Of a stretch of DNA of 64,000 nt, positions 8,684 to 17,031 are shown in pieces; position 1 is the stretch's first letter; each line of letters opens with the position of its first letter. The notes beneath the pieces were generated by a model. It did no database searches and was not told the origin of the DNA. It saw only the letters and a program-made list of their open reading frames with translations. The DNA is from Acinetobacter sp. NIPH 298 (GTDB lineage Bacteria; Pseudomonadota; Gammaproteobacteria; Pseudomonadales; Moraxellaceae): positions 1,794,407 through 1,858,406 of the forward strand of contig NZ_KB850055.1 in assembly GCF_000369505.1 (NCBI RefSeq), written 5' to 3'. A program made the position numbers and the translations under genes.

Positions 8684-10030
8684 TTAATAAATACCTTGAG
8701 CCAAAATTGCATCAGCAACTTTCACAAATCCTGCAATATTAGCACCATCTACATAATTCACTGTACCATCTTCTTTGGTCCCGTATTTTAAACAATTCGC
8801 ATGAATATCTTTCATGATTGCATGTAAACGTTCATCGACTTCACCATGCATCCAACTGAGGCGCAAAGCATTCTGTGACATTTCAAGCCCAGAAGTTGCG
8901 ACACCACCCGCATTTGAAGCCTTACCTGGTGCATAGAGAATTTTTGCGGTAATGAATTTTTCTACAGCATCTAATGTACACGGCATATTGGCACCTTCAG
9001 CGACACAGATCACACCATTTGCAAGTAGCAACTCCGCATCCTGTTCGCCTAACTCATTTTGAGTCGCACAAGGCAATGCAATATCAACAGGAATATGCCA
9101 AGGTGTCTTGCCTTCAAAATACTCAAAGCCATGTTTTGAAGCAAACTCAGAAATACGCCCACGCTTATTATTTTTAAGCTCCATCACTTCGGCAAGCAAC
9201 TCATCAGTAAAACCATTTTTTAAGTAAACTGTGCCATTTGAGTCTGAAAGACTAACCACTTTTGCACCCAAGAACATGGCTTTTTCTGCTGCAAATTGAG
9301 CAACGTTTCCTGAACCTGAAATTGAAACTGTTTTATCAGTAAAATTTTCACCGCGCGTTTTGAGCATTTCCTCAGCAAAATACACTGCACCATATCCTGT
9401 TGCTTCAGGACGCATTAAACTTCCACCAAATGAAATGCCTTTACCTGTAAATACACAAGCAGTATCGTTACTTAGCTTTTTCATCATACCAGCCATAAAG
9501 CCAACTTCTCGACCGCCAACACCAATATCACCAGCGGGAATATCGGTATTCGGACCCAAATGACGATATAGCTCTAACATTAATGCTTGGCAAAAGCGCA
9601 TAATTTCCGCTTCAGACTTTCCTTTTGGATCAAAGTCCGAGCCGCCCTTTCCTCCACCCATGGGTAAGGTGGTTAATGCATTTTTAAAAGTTTGTTCAAA
9701 ACCCAAGAATTTTAGAATTGATAAATTCACCGATGGATGAAAACGCATCCCGCCCTTATATGGTCCGATGGCTGAATTATATTGAATACGGAAAGCACGG
9801 TTAACATGTGTTTGCCCTTGATCATCCATCCATGACACTCGGAATTGAATTGCACGCTCTGGCTCGACTAGACGCTCTAATAAGCCATATTGAGCATATT
9901 TGGGATTCTTCTCAATGAATGGCCACAAGCTCAACATTACTTCTTCAACAGCTTGTAAAAATTCAGGTTGATCAGGATCTCTAGCTTTCACATAAGCCAG
10001 AAAGTCATTTAAGCTATTGTATTTCAACAT
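8684..10030 (-). CDS. gdhA: NADP-specific glutamate dehydrogenase
   Basis: GdhA assimilates ammonium by reductive amination of 2-oxoglutarate to glutamate, normally with NADPH. The 448-residue length and the sequence fit the hexameric bacterial family. Landmarks are RAFRIQYNSAIGPYKGGMRFHP read in pieces, the active-site lysine motif PMGGGKGGSDFDP, and the Rossmann segment SGSGNVAQFAAEKA. NADP rather than NAD use is inferred from similarity to E. coli-type GdhA. The gene is monocistronic, and its leader holds a conspicuous palindrome at 10051-10079 that could be an operator. Confidence 0.96.
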   Translation of the reverse strand: MLKYNSLNDFLAYVKARDPDQPEFLQAVEEVMLSLWPFIEKNPKYAQYGLLERLVEPERAIQFRVSWMDDQGQTHVNRAFRIQYNSAIGPYKGGMRFHPSVNLSILKFLGFEQTFKNALTTLPMGGGKGGSDFDPKGKSEAEIMRFCQALMLELYRHLGPNTDIPAGDIGVGGREVGFMAGMMKKLSNDTACVFTGKGISFGGSLMRPEATGYGAVYFAEEMLKTRGENFTDKTVSISGSGNVAQFAAEKAMFLGAKVVSLSDSNGTVYLKNGFTDELLAEVMELKNNKRGRISEFASKHGFEYFEGKTPWHIPVDIALPCATQNELGEQDAELLLANGVICVAEGANMPCTLDAVEKFITAKILYAPGKASNAGGVATSGLEMSQNALRLSWMHGEVDERLHAIMKDIHANCLKYGTKEDGTVNYVDGANIAGFVKVADAILAQGIY

Positions 10031-10050
10031 TCACCCCCGAGTCAGTGATT

Positions 10051-10079
10051 TATTTTGGTGCTAGAAATGCACCAAAATA
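10051..10079. promoter_or_regulatory. Perfect palindrome in the gdhA leader
   Basis: TATTTTGGTGC and GCACCAAAATA are perfect 11-bp arms around a 7-nt spacer, ending 21 nt before the gdhA start codon. It could be an operator for a dimeric regulator or an mRNA hairpin. On the minus strand it also has GG and GC dinucleotides at the -24/-12 spacing of sigma-54 promoters, but the rest of that consensus is poor. Confidence 0.5.
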
Positions 10080-10632
10080 GAATATCTCACACAACGAACA
10101 TAGATTACTATTCAACTTTTATACGACTTTCAATAAAATCTCAATTAAACCTTAAAAATCATATAGATAAATTTATGTATATTCGTTATTTTTATAGTAA
10201 ATATAGATAAAACAAACACTTTTTCAATTATTCTCGCCATTGCTACAGCTTAGTCTTTACAAGCATTTTCTTCTATTGCACCAAAAAAACATAATAAGCA
10301 TTGTTTTGGAGCGAAAGTACCTGACGATCTAAGCTCTTTCTATCTCGCTTGCTGCTTTCCCAATCATTTTTATTCTAAAATTATAAATACTATCGATGCT
10401 TAACTTTACGATATCAACAAAAGAAGCAAAATTATAAAAAAATGAATGCTTCTATTAACACTGAGTAAATATGACATCCTTAAATTGATCAGCGATCTAT
10501 TTAAATTAATCACTTATTCATGATTAAAGTTTTATAAAATCAACCTTATAAATAATATAGGAAACTAAATAAATTAGTTTCCTATAAATTTGGATTTAGC
10601 TGATTAGATTCTTACAAGCATAAAAATAATGA
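10080..10632. other. Intergenic region upstream of gdhA
   Basis: This AT-rich stretch has no convincing gene or RNA. It contains a second, imperfect copy of the palindrome theme (GCACCAAAA at 10279-10287 facing TTTTGGAGC near 10304-10313). The gdhA promoter must lie here or in the leader, but no single hexamer pair stands out. Confidence 0.4.
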
Positions 10633-10794
10633 TTATTTCTGTTGCCCATTATTTTCACTAGGTTGCTTTGGAGTTGGCTGTTTTTGGTCTTGTTGTGCTG
10701 GAGGCTTAGCATTTGGCTCAGACTGTTGTTGTTGACCAGGTGATTGATTTTGCTGATTAGGTTGTTGTTTAGAGTTATCTTGGTTCTGAGACAT
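10633..10794 (-). CDS. Small Gln/Pro/Asn-rich hydrophilic protein, unknown function
   Basis: This 53-residue frame starts MSQNQDNSKQQPNQQ and ends PSENNGQQK. More than half its residues are Q, N, P, S or K, with no hydrophobic segment, so it should be disordered and soluble. It is supported by a strong ribosome site (AAAGGAGAG, 8 nt before the ATG at 10794). A longer overlapping frame in another phase has no such site. It lies downstream of the T6SS immunity array but is separated from it by about 240 nt, so it is probably its own unit. I cannot assign a function. Confidence 0.65.
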   Translation of the reverse strand: MSQNQDNSKQQPNQQNQSPGQQQQSEPNAKPPAQQDQKQPTPKQPSENNGQQK

Positions 10795-11033
10795 GAGTGT
10801 CTCTCCTTTATAATGATGTGTAGATAATTATCTAGCACTCATCAACCATAGGCGCTTAATTCAAATATTGATATCAATAAGATGTGTCCAGTTGTAAGCA
10901 GCATAAAATATAGTTTTTTGGAATGCTTAATAATCTAATAAATATAGAGTTTATTAAAATATACATATATAAAGTTACAATGAATTTATTTTAGTTCTCA
11001 CCTTATTATTTATTAGATGTGCTTCTACATTTT

Positions 11034-11792
11034 TTATAGCTTATCAAAGTAACTTTCAGGATATGGGTCTGTACCTTTTAAATTTTTTCGATATTCCATT
11101 ACGCTAACATGTACTCCATCTTTAATAATAAAATCATTGTAAAAATCTTGTTCATCTACATTTTTGAAACCTAAAATAGAAAATACTTTTTCGGATAGCT
11201 CCCCTGCTTTTTTATTAGATTTATATAAAGCCCCCAAAAAAGTAAGTAGAAAAAAAGCCAATCCAAAAACAACAATAAACAACAGATCTTTTAAAAAATC
11301 AAAGCTAAAAAAATCAATTTTTTCTTCAGAAAAAAAATTGTGACTAATTAAGATTATGATTAATATTGAAAATAAAATTAAAAAAAAGGATATTGCCAGC
11401 TTAAAAATAGATTTTATCCCATTTTTTATAGATCTACCCATTTCATACATCATATAAAGCAGCCCTGTTTTAGGTTCTAACACTGAATATACTAAATGTC
11501 GACCCTGCTCTTTTTCCTCACTTATTACCAATATCAAAGGATCATTCTCTTTAAACTGTACAGTGGTAAATTGCCCTATAACCTTATAACCACTCACTTC
11601 ACAAGTAAAAGTTTTAGCATCAATTCCTCTTGCAGCCATAAGCATAATTGGAGCATTTGTCATCAAAGCACTACTACTGGCTAAAGTACCTAGCATGGCT
11701 GAACCAACAGCTTGCTTTTCGATGTTTCTAAATGGGAAAACCTTAGAATCTTCAACTTTTAGATTCCTTACATTACCTTCTATCTTTTTCAT
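11034..11792 (-). CDS. Putative T6SS immunity membrane protein, paralogue 3 (distal)
   Basis: This 252-residue protein is the last of three tandem paralogues. A conserved N-terminal part (IEGNVRNLKVEDSKVFPFRN to LLYMMYEMGR, about residues 4-125) is followed by two predicted transmembrane helices (about 130-155 and 170-195). A conserved C-terminal tail follows, with LSEKVFSILGF and MEYRKNLKGTDPYPESYF. Its start overlaps the previous stop in an ATGA, which indicates translational coupling. Position behind a VasX-like effector and membrane topology suggest a TsiV2-type immunity role that blocks a pore in the inner membrane. The first 85 nt are nearly identical to those of the middle copy (4 differences), pointing to recent duplication or conversion. 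No strong terminator is seen after it. Confidence 0.7.
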   Translation of the reverse strand: MKKIEGNVRNLKVEDSKVFPFRNIEKQAVGSAMLGTLASSSALMTNAPIMLMAARGIDAKTFTCEVSGYKVIGQFTTVQFKENDPLILVISEEKEQGRHLVYSVLEPKTGLLYMMYEMGRSIKNGIKSIFKLAISFFLILFSILIIILISHNFFSEEKIDFFSFDFLKDLLFIVVFGLAFFLLTFLGALYKSNKKAGELSEKVFSILGFKNVDEQDFYNDFIIKDGVHVSVMEYRKNLKGTDPYPESYFDKL

Positions 11793-12559
11793 TTATTATC
11801 AAAGTAATCTTCTGGATATGGATCTAAACTTTTTAAATTTTTGCGATAATACATAACACTTCGTCTCAATTTACCCTGATCATCAGTAAAAAAGTTATTA
11901 GCTCTAAAATCCTGATTTTTAACATCTTCAAAACCTAGTACACCAAAGACCTGCTCTGATAATCTACACGCCTGTTTCTGATCACGTGAAAATAAAAATG
12001 TACTTAATACAAATAAAAATGTAAATGCAAATGCAAATGGTGCTAAAACAAGTGGAAATATATACTCAACTAAACTAAAACCTAAACCATCTTCAGAAAT
12101 AAACCATGTAACTAAAACAATAAGATTAATAAATATTAAAAAAAAGAGTGATACGCCTAAAGCTGTTTTAATAATACTAATATAACCACATTTTAAAGAA
12201 CGCCCCATCTCATTAATCATATGCAATAATCCAGTTTTTGGATCTAAGGTTGCATAAACTAAATGTCTTCCTTGTTCTTTTTCCTCACTAATTACCCAAA
12301 CCAGTTCATCTCCATTTTTGAACTGTACTGTTGTAAACTGACCAATCAATCGATAGTCATCCACTTCACAAGTGAAAGATTTAGCATCTTCCCCTCTAGC
12401 TGCCATCATCATAATTGGAGCATTAGCAGCCATACTACTACTTGCGGTTAAAGCGCCAACCATAGCTGTACCGACAGCTTGCCTTTCGATGTTTCTAAAT
12501 GGGAAAACCTTAGAATCTTCAACTTTCAGATTCCTTACACGACCTTCTATCTTTTTCAT
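11789..12559 (-). CDS. Putative T6SS immunity membrane protein, paralogue 2 (middle)
   Basis: This 256-residue middle copy has the same plan as its neighbours: the conserved N-terminal block VRNLKVEDSKVFPFRNIERQ, a glycine/alanine-rich hydrophobic stretch around MVGALTASSSMAANAPIMMM, the ISEEKEQGRHLVYATLDPKTG block, two membrane helices, then LSEQVFGVLGF and a YRKNLKSLDPYPEDYF tail. The membrane segments differ strongly from the other two copies. It overlaps both neighbours by 4 nt. Whether it recognises the local effector or a variant carried by competitors cannot be told from sequence. Confidence 0.7.
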   Translation of the reverse strand: MKKIEGRVRNLKVEDSKVFPFRNIERQAVGTAMVGALTASSSMAANAPIMMMAARGEDAKSFTCEVDDYRLIGQFTTVQFKNGDELVWVISEEKEQGRHLVYATLDPKTGLLHMINEMGRSLKCGYISIIKTALGVSLFFLIFINLIVLVTWFISEDGLGFSLVEYIFPLVLAPFAFAFTFLFVLSTFLFSRDQKQACRLSEQVFGVLGFEDVKNQDFRANNFFTDDQGKLRRSVMYYRKNLKSLDPYPEDYFDNK

Positions 12560-13326
12560 TTCTTATCAAAATAATCTTCTGGATATGGATCTTTTCCTTT
12601 TAAATTTTTACGATATTCCATAACACTTACATGTAAACCATCTCTATCAAGTAAGTTTTTTTTATAAAAATCTTGATCTTTAGGATTTTCAAAACCTAAT
12701 GTTTCAAAAATATTTTCAGACAACTTAGATAGTGAAATTAATGAGTTCCCAATAGTAATGTATCCAAACACTACAATAAAACTAAATATAAAAAGCATCC
12801 CCCCCCCAATTCCTATAAAACTCATATATTCATTAATATTAAACTCCCTATCATCAATAATAACAAGAACATTAAAAATTATAAAAAAGAATACAGAGAA
12901 AAATAAAAAGAATAAGAAACCTGCTTTTATAGTACTTTTATATAGTTTTTTTAATGAACGTCCCATTTCATACATCATATACAGCAATCCTGTTTTAGGA
13001 TCTAAAGTCGCATAAACTAAATGCCGCCCTTGTTCTTTTTCTTCGCTGATGACGAATATTAAAGAATCATTTGTTTGAAACTTTACAGTAGTAAACTGTC
13101 CAATCACTCTAATGTCATCAATCTCGCCCGTAAAAGTTTTAGCCTCTCTTCCTTTTGCTGCCATTATCATAATTGGAGCATTGGTTGCCAAGGTGCTGCT
13201 TGCTGTTAAGGCACCAATCGCAGCAGTACCTGCTGCTTGTGTTTTAAGATTCTTTAAGGAATGTACATGAGAGTCTTCAGTCTTTAAATTTCGTATCTTA
13301 CCTTGAATTACACGCATTTTATCCAT
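12556..13326 (-). CDS. Putative T6SS immunity membrane protein, paralogue 1 (effector-proximal)
   Basis: This is the copy directly behind the effector gene, with a 1-nt gap. As the closest gene it is the likeliest cognate immunity protein. The product is 256 residues from the ATG at 13326. Alignment with the other copies suggests the ATG at 13317 (MRVIQGKIRNLK) as an alternative start. The N-terminal and C-terminal blocks match the other copies (ISEEKEQGRHLVYATLDPKTG; MEYRKNLKGKDPYPEDYF), and two membrane helices lie in between. In V. cholerae the order vgrG, adaptor, vasX, tsiV2 is the same, with a membrane immunity protein last. The family match itself is inference from topology and context. 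Confidence 0.72.
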   Translation of the reverse strand: MDKMRVIQGKIRNLKTEDSHVHSLKNLKTQAAGTAAIGALTASSTLATNAPIMIMAAKGREAKTFTGEIDDIRVIGQFTTVKFQTNDSLIFVISEEKEQGRHLVYATLDPKTGLLYMMYEMGRSLKKLYKSTIKAGFLFFLFFSVFFFIIFNVLVIIDDREFNINEYMSFIGIGGGMLFIFSFIVVFGYITIGNSLISLSKLSENIFETLGFENPKDQDFYKKNLLDRDGLHVSVMEYRKNLKGKDPYPEDYFDKK

Positions 13327-13327
13327 T

Positions 13328-16081
13328 TTAAATACTCACAATTGCTTTACCAAAAGTTTCTTCCTCATCTTCAAGAGACTTATACTTGTTTGAGTCAATA
13401 CCAAATACCGATTTTTTACACCATTTTTGCAGTTCATCTTCTGTGTAGTAGTAATTTCTCAAAACAATTTCTAAAACAGTTAAACCCAAACCCAGCCAGT
13501 TAAAGATTGATGCACCACGAATCACATTCATAAGAAGCAATCTATTAATCACAATATTCTTCCCTGCGATTTCTGTCATTTTAGATTTTAAAATAGGTAG
13601 TTGAATTAATATTCCCATACCGACTACTAACATCCCTATAGAGGGGACTAACTTAAGTATGAGCAATGCCATTAACCAACCATTTCGATCACCCAAATAT
13701 TCTTTACCTAACGCCGTTGTATCTACAATAAAACTAAACGTGGCACCGGCAATAGCAAACCCCGCGCCATATAACCTTATTTTATTGGCTTTCTCTTGGA
13801 AACTTAAAGCATCCATACCGCCACCAGCAATATCTAAGACAACTGCTGTAGATGCAAATAAACCTGCTGTTACTTTAAAGCCATTTTCCCAATTCTTATC
13901 CCCAGCAAAGTTATTGGTTTGTGTCCCAAGATTAATAAGTTCAAACAAAGCAACAATACCAGAGATCCTGATAGAAACACTTTGTGGAGATTTGCTTAAA
14001 ATATCTTGAATCTTTTGTGCTGCCGTGTTTTGCCCAGCATTTTTCCAACGTTTTTGGATCTCAGTCGCATTCAGTTGGCTGCCCGCATTTGTCATTTTTA
14101 AGTCAATGTTATACAGCAATGACCATTTCGGCACTTTATCGGTTAACAAAGAACTATGCGCATAAGCGATAAAAGAAACCCTCGAAAGTTTCTTTGCAAT
14201 CAAAGGATTGGCATTATATTGCAGACTCCACTTGGCTACGCTTCGTGTAATCTCAGAAATCCAAGGCAAAGTCCGTGCTGGATTATACCACTTCAACTCA
14301 TTGATTTTATTCGTTGGATCAGCAAGCCATTGTTCCCATAACTGATCTGCACTGACAAATGCAGCAATTAATCCTTTTAAACTTGTTTGTGTTTGATCCC
14401 ATGTTAAGGACGTGATCTCAGGACTTTTCGCATTATATTCATCTATCAAACTTTTTTGATTATAGGTCACAGCCCGCATATATAAATTATCGTCAGAGAT
14501 TTTATCCACCCCTAACCATTTTTCCATCAATGCTTGGCCTTCATCGCAGCCTGTCATGCCATTCATGACTGATAGTGCTTTTATATGAAATAATGCACCA
14601 TCACCTTTTAGAACGGTTTGATCGTATATATAAAAAGCATTTAACAACTGCTTTGATTGCAGCCATTTCAAATGATCACTTGCATAAGCTTGGGCCAGTT
14701 TACGTGCGTCATCAGTTAATGCTTTAACTTTGGTATCGAAAGCATTTTTTTCAGTCCAATTAATTTTTGTCGAATACTTCGTTTCCCAATCCAATTTCGC
14801 TTGGGCTTTGGATTGACTAATAATCTTATTTCTTTGTTGCTTTTGTCCCGCTGCATATTTTTTATTGTGCTGTTGTAAAAATTTTTCTTTTTCTTGTGGA
14901 GATGCCTTATCCCAAATTTCGTTGACTTTGCGTTGGTATTCTCTGTTATCCATCGAACCGAAGCGAGGGATTTTACCTTGAGCGAATATTAATTTAGTGC
15001 TCAAATCAACTTGCAAATTATTGGTACTTAATTTCTGATTAATGAGTTTATTTTCTACAATGATTTTAATACTATCTATCAGCTGAGATGATTGAAGGCG
15101 GTGTTCATTCGTGATGTCTTTTTCACTTTCGGCAATGTACTTTGTGAGTTTTTCAAATCGTCCATTTCTACTATCATTTAATTTAAGCGTGATTCCAATT
15201 GGATCATATAATGCCATGCATGCAACAGTATTTGGTTCTTGAGCAAACTTTTTCAAAATCTGCTCGATACGCCCTGTGCCAAAGCTTTTAATATTATAAA
15301 TTGAATTTTTTAGATTAGTTGCAGCCAAACAATGATCTTGGATTGCTCCGCCACCCACAATAAACTTTTGCCATTTACCTTCAGCGACAAATTTCTCGGC
15401 ATTTTTTTCATACTCTTTGAGTTTTAGCTTACTCATCGGATCATGGGTATGGATAATATAAGCAACTTTAGCTTCATCTTTCGGGTTACTTTCTATAGTA
15501 ATCAAAGATGAATTAACACTATGCCCCGCACCTTTACAAGCAAACTCAGGAACACTTTTTGGTGCGACTTTTCCAACAGGAAAATATGATAAATGCCCCT
15601 TTGATGTGACCAAATAGCCAGCCCATTCTAAAGCACCAGATGCTCGTTTTATTAAACGATAGATATATCCTGTATCTATCATTTCTACAGCATATTTAAA
15701 ATGTTTTAATTGAATATCTTTGACATTTTTGCCTAATGTTGCAGGCAAAGCAGGTACATTTCCACCTACCACCGTATAACGTAAAGGTAAAATATTAAAA
15801 CCAGTTTTTCGGCAAAAATTAGAACACTCTTTTTGAGGCTGTCCAGCACTACTGTTCTGCATATTTGCAGGTGTAGACTGCTTTGCTGATTTAGCAATCG
15901 GACCTTGCTCTATTTTTTTATTTACTTTCTTGGCAACTGATGGCTTGCGCATGTCCCCAACTGTTTCCGTTTTTCCAACAACAGGAATTCTAGCTTGTTG
16001 TTGTTTTTGCTTTGCAATTTTCTCAGCCAGTATGTTATTTGTTTGCGGCTTAGCCAATACCGTCTTTTGATTCGTAGTCAT
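13328..16081 (-). CDS. VasX-like T6SS effector, predicted membrane pore-former
   Basis: This 917-residue protein begins with a low-complexity Lys/Gln-rich linker (about 1-85). A block typical of VasX / BTH_I2691-type effectors follows: CSNFCRKTGFNILPLRY at 86-102, then GYIYRLI and GYLVTSKGHLSYFPV. The middle is long and helical. The last ~220 residues hold about four or five hydrophobic segments (for example FKVTAGLFASTAVVLDIAGG and MALLILKLVPSIGMLVVGMG) and end with DELQKWCKKSVFG, as in colicin-like pore-formers. No signal peptide is present, consistent with T6SS export on VgrG. Its start overlaps the adaptor stop (ATGA). The expected role is depolarisation of competitor inner membranes. The assignment rests on motif memory plus context. 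Confidence 0.8.
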   Translation of the reverse strand: MTTNQKTVLAKPQTNNILAEKIAKQKQQQARIPVVGKTETVGDMRKPSVAKKVNKKIEQGPIAKSAKQSTPANMQNSSAGQPQKECSNFCRKTGFNILPLRYTVVGGNVPALPATLGKNVKDIQLKHFKYAVEMIDTGYIYRLIKRASGALEWAGYLVTSKGHLSYFPVGKVAPKSVPEFACKGAGHSVNSSLITIESNPKDEAKVAYIIHTHDPMSKLKLKEYEKNAEKFVAEGKWQKFIVGGGAIQDHCLAATNLKNSIYNIKSFGTGRIEQILKKFAQEPNTVACMALYDPIGITLKLNDSRNGRFEKLTKYIAESEKDITNEHRLQSSQLIDSIKIIVENKLINQKLSTNNLQVDLSTKLIFAQGKIPRFGSMDNREYQRKVNEIWDKASPQEKEKFLQQHNKKYAAGQKQQRNKIISQSKAQAKLDWETKYSTKINWTEKNAFDTKVKALTDDARKLAQAYASDHLKWLQSKQLLNAFYIYDQTVLKGDGALFHIKALSVMNGMTGCDEGQALMEKWLGVDKISDDNLYMRAVTYNQKSLIDEYNAKSPEITSLTWDQTQTSLKGLIAAFVSADQLWEQWLADPTNKINELKWYNPARTLPWISEITRSVAKWSLQYNANPLIAKKLSRVSFIAYAHSSLLTDKVPKWSLLYNIDLKMTNAGSQLNATEIQKRWKNAGQNTAAQKIQDILSKSPQSVSIRISGIVALFELINLGTQTNNFAGDKNWENGFKVTAGLFASTAVVLDIAGGGMDALSFQEKANKIRLYGAGFAIAGATFSFIVDTTALGKEYLGDRNGWLMALLILKLVPSIGMLVVGMGILIQLPILKSKMTEIAGKNIVINRLLLMNVIRGASIFNWLGLGLTVLEIVLRNYYYTEDELQKWCKKSVFGIDSNKYKSLEDEEETFGKAIVSI

Positions 16082-17031
16082 ATTTCATATCCATTCAATT
16101 CTTTACCAATTTGCTCATATAAATCTTTACTTACATAATCCATGGCATCAGTAAATGTCATTTCACCGACGACGCAGTGCTCATAAAGAACATCCGTAAC
16201 AATCGAGTGCTGAATAAAATCTTTATGTACAATCTGGCTATAAAGACCATATGTCACCAAATCTAAATAATTTTGAATACCATATTCCTGATATGCATAT
16301 TTTAAGCTTTGATGTATATCGATAGGATTGATCTCGGCCATTTCAATCTGTTCAAACTCATTTAGTTGCTGAAATACACTATTCGCAATTTCAATTAAGT
16401 CTAAATCTATAGACTGCTCATCATTCACTTGCCTTAAAGTCAATATCGAGACTACGTCTAAGGTTGCATCAAAACTAAAAAAACCTTTAGGATGCAAAAA
16501 ATGCCATTCTTTAAAATCTCTCAACAGACCTAGAACATATTCTTTTTTAATAATTTCGGGTAAATAGATTAATACCCGTGGATCATACCAGCGAAAAAGA
16601 ATTTTTTTATCTTGATCAACAATCACCAATTTCTTTTTTATAGACTCAACTAATTCATCTAGTTCTATATCAGACTTACCAACTCCGAAACCATGAACAA
16701 AATAGCTGTCGTTTTCTATTTCATGATTTTTTAGAAGCAACTGAATAAGGTTATCTTTTATTAAGTTGAATTTGTCTTTCGCTTCAATTTTTATAAATAA
16801 AAGATTTGAAACCTGCATATCCTTTTTTAAAGCTAATGGAATGTAGGCAATATTTTTTTTCTCAATCTTAGGTAAAAGATCATCAAAGATTGATTCATTT
16901 AATGTCCGATCAAGTAAAAATAAAATATGTCCATGCGTATCTAATATTTGTAAGCAGCGATTTTCTAAAGCTAAGCAATCAAAATTTAAATGTTCTGCTT
17001 CCATCTGCTTTTGAAAAGGAGAAACAATCAC
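16078..17031 (-). CDS. DUF4123 T6SS adaptor/chaperone
   Basis: DUF4123 proteins (Tap/TEC, VasW in Vibrio) load a specific effector onto its VgrG and are encoded between the two, exactly as here. The product is about 317 residues. The N-terminal half carries the DUF4123-like region (CLQILDTHGHILFLLDRTLN to FRWYDPRVLIYLP), and WYDPRVL is characteristic. I choose GTG at 17031 because it overlaps the vgrG stop as GTGA and follows GGTGGA at a good distance. An ATG further upstream (17088) would overlap vgrG by 61 nt. The stop overlaps the effector ATG. Confidence 0.82.
   Translation of the reverse strand: MIVSPFQKQMEAEHLNFDCLALENRCLQILDTHGHILFLLDRTLNESIFDDLLPKIEKKNIAYIPLALKKDMQVSNLLFIKIEAKDKFNLIKDNLIQLLLKNHEIENDSYFVHGFGVGKSDIELDELVESIKKKLVIVDQDKKILFRWYDPRVLIYLPEIIKKEYVLGLLRDFKEWHFLHPKGFFSFDATLDVVSILTLRQVNDEQSIDLDLIEIANSVFQQLNEFEQIEMAEINPIDIHQSLKYAYQEYGIQNYLDLVTYGLYSQIVHKDFIQHSIVTDVLYEHCVVGEMTFTDAMDYVSKDLYEQIGKELNGYEI

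Noticed and set aside
10051..10079. Sigma-54 promoter for gdhA
   Set aside because: Only the GG/GC spacing fits; the rest of the consensus is poor and is explained by the palindrome.
10596..10838. 80-codon minus-strand frame overlapping the small Q-rich gene
   Set aside because: It has no ribosome site and random-looking composition; the overlapping 53-codon frame has a strong site and clear composition bias.
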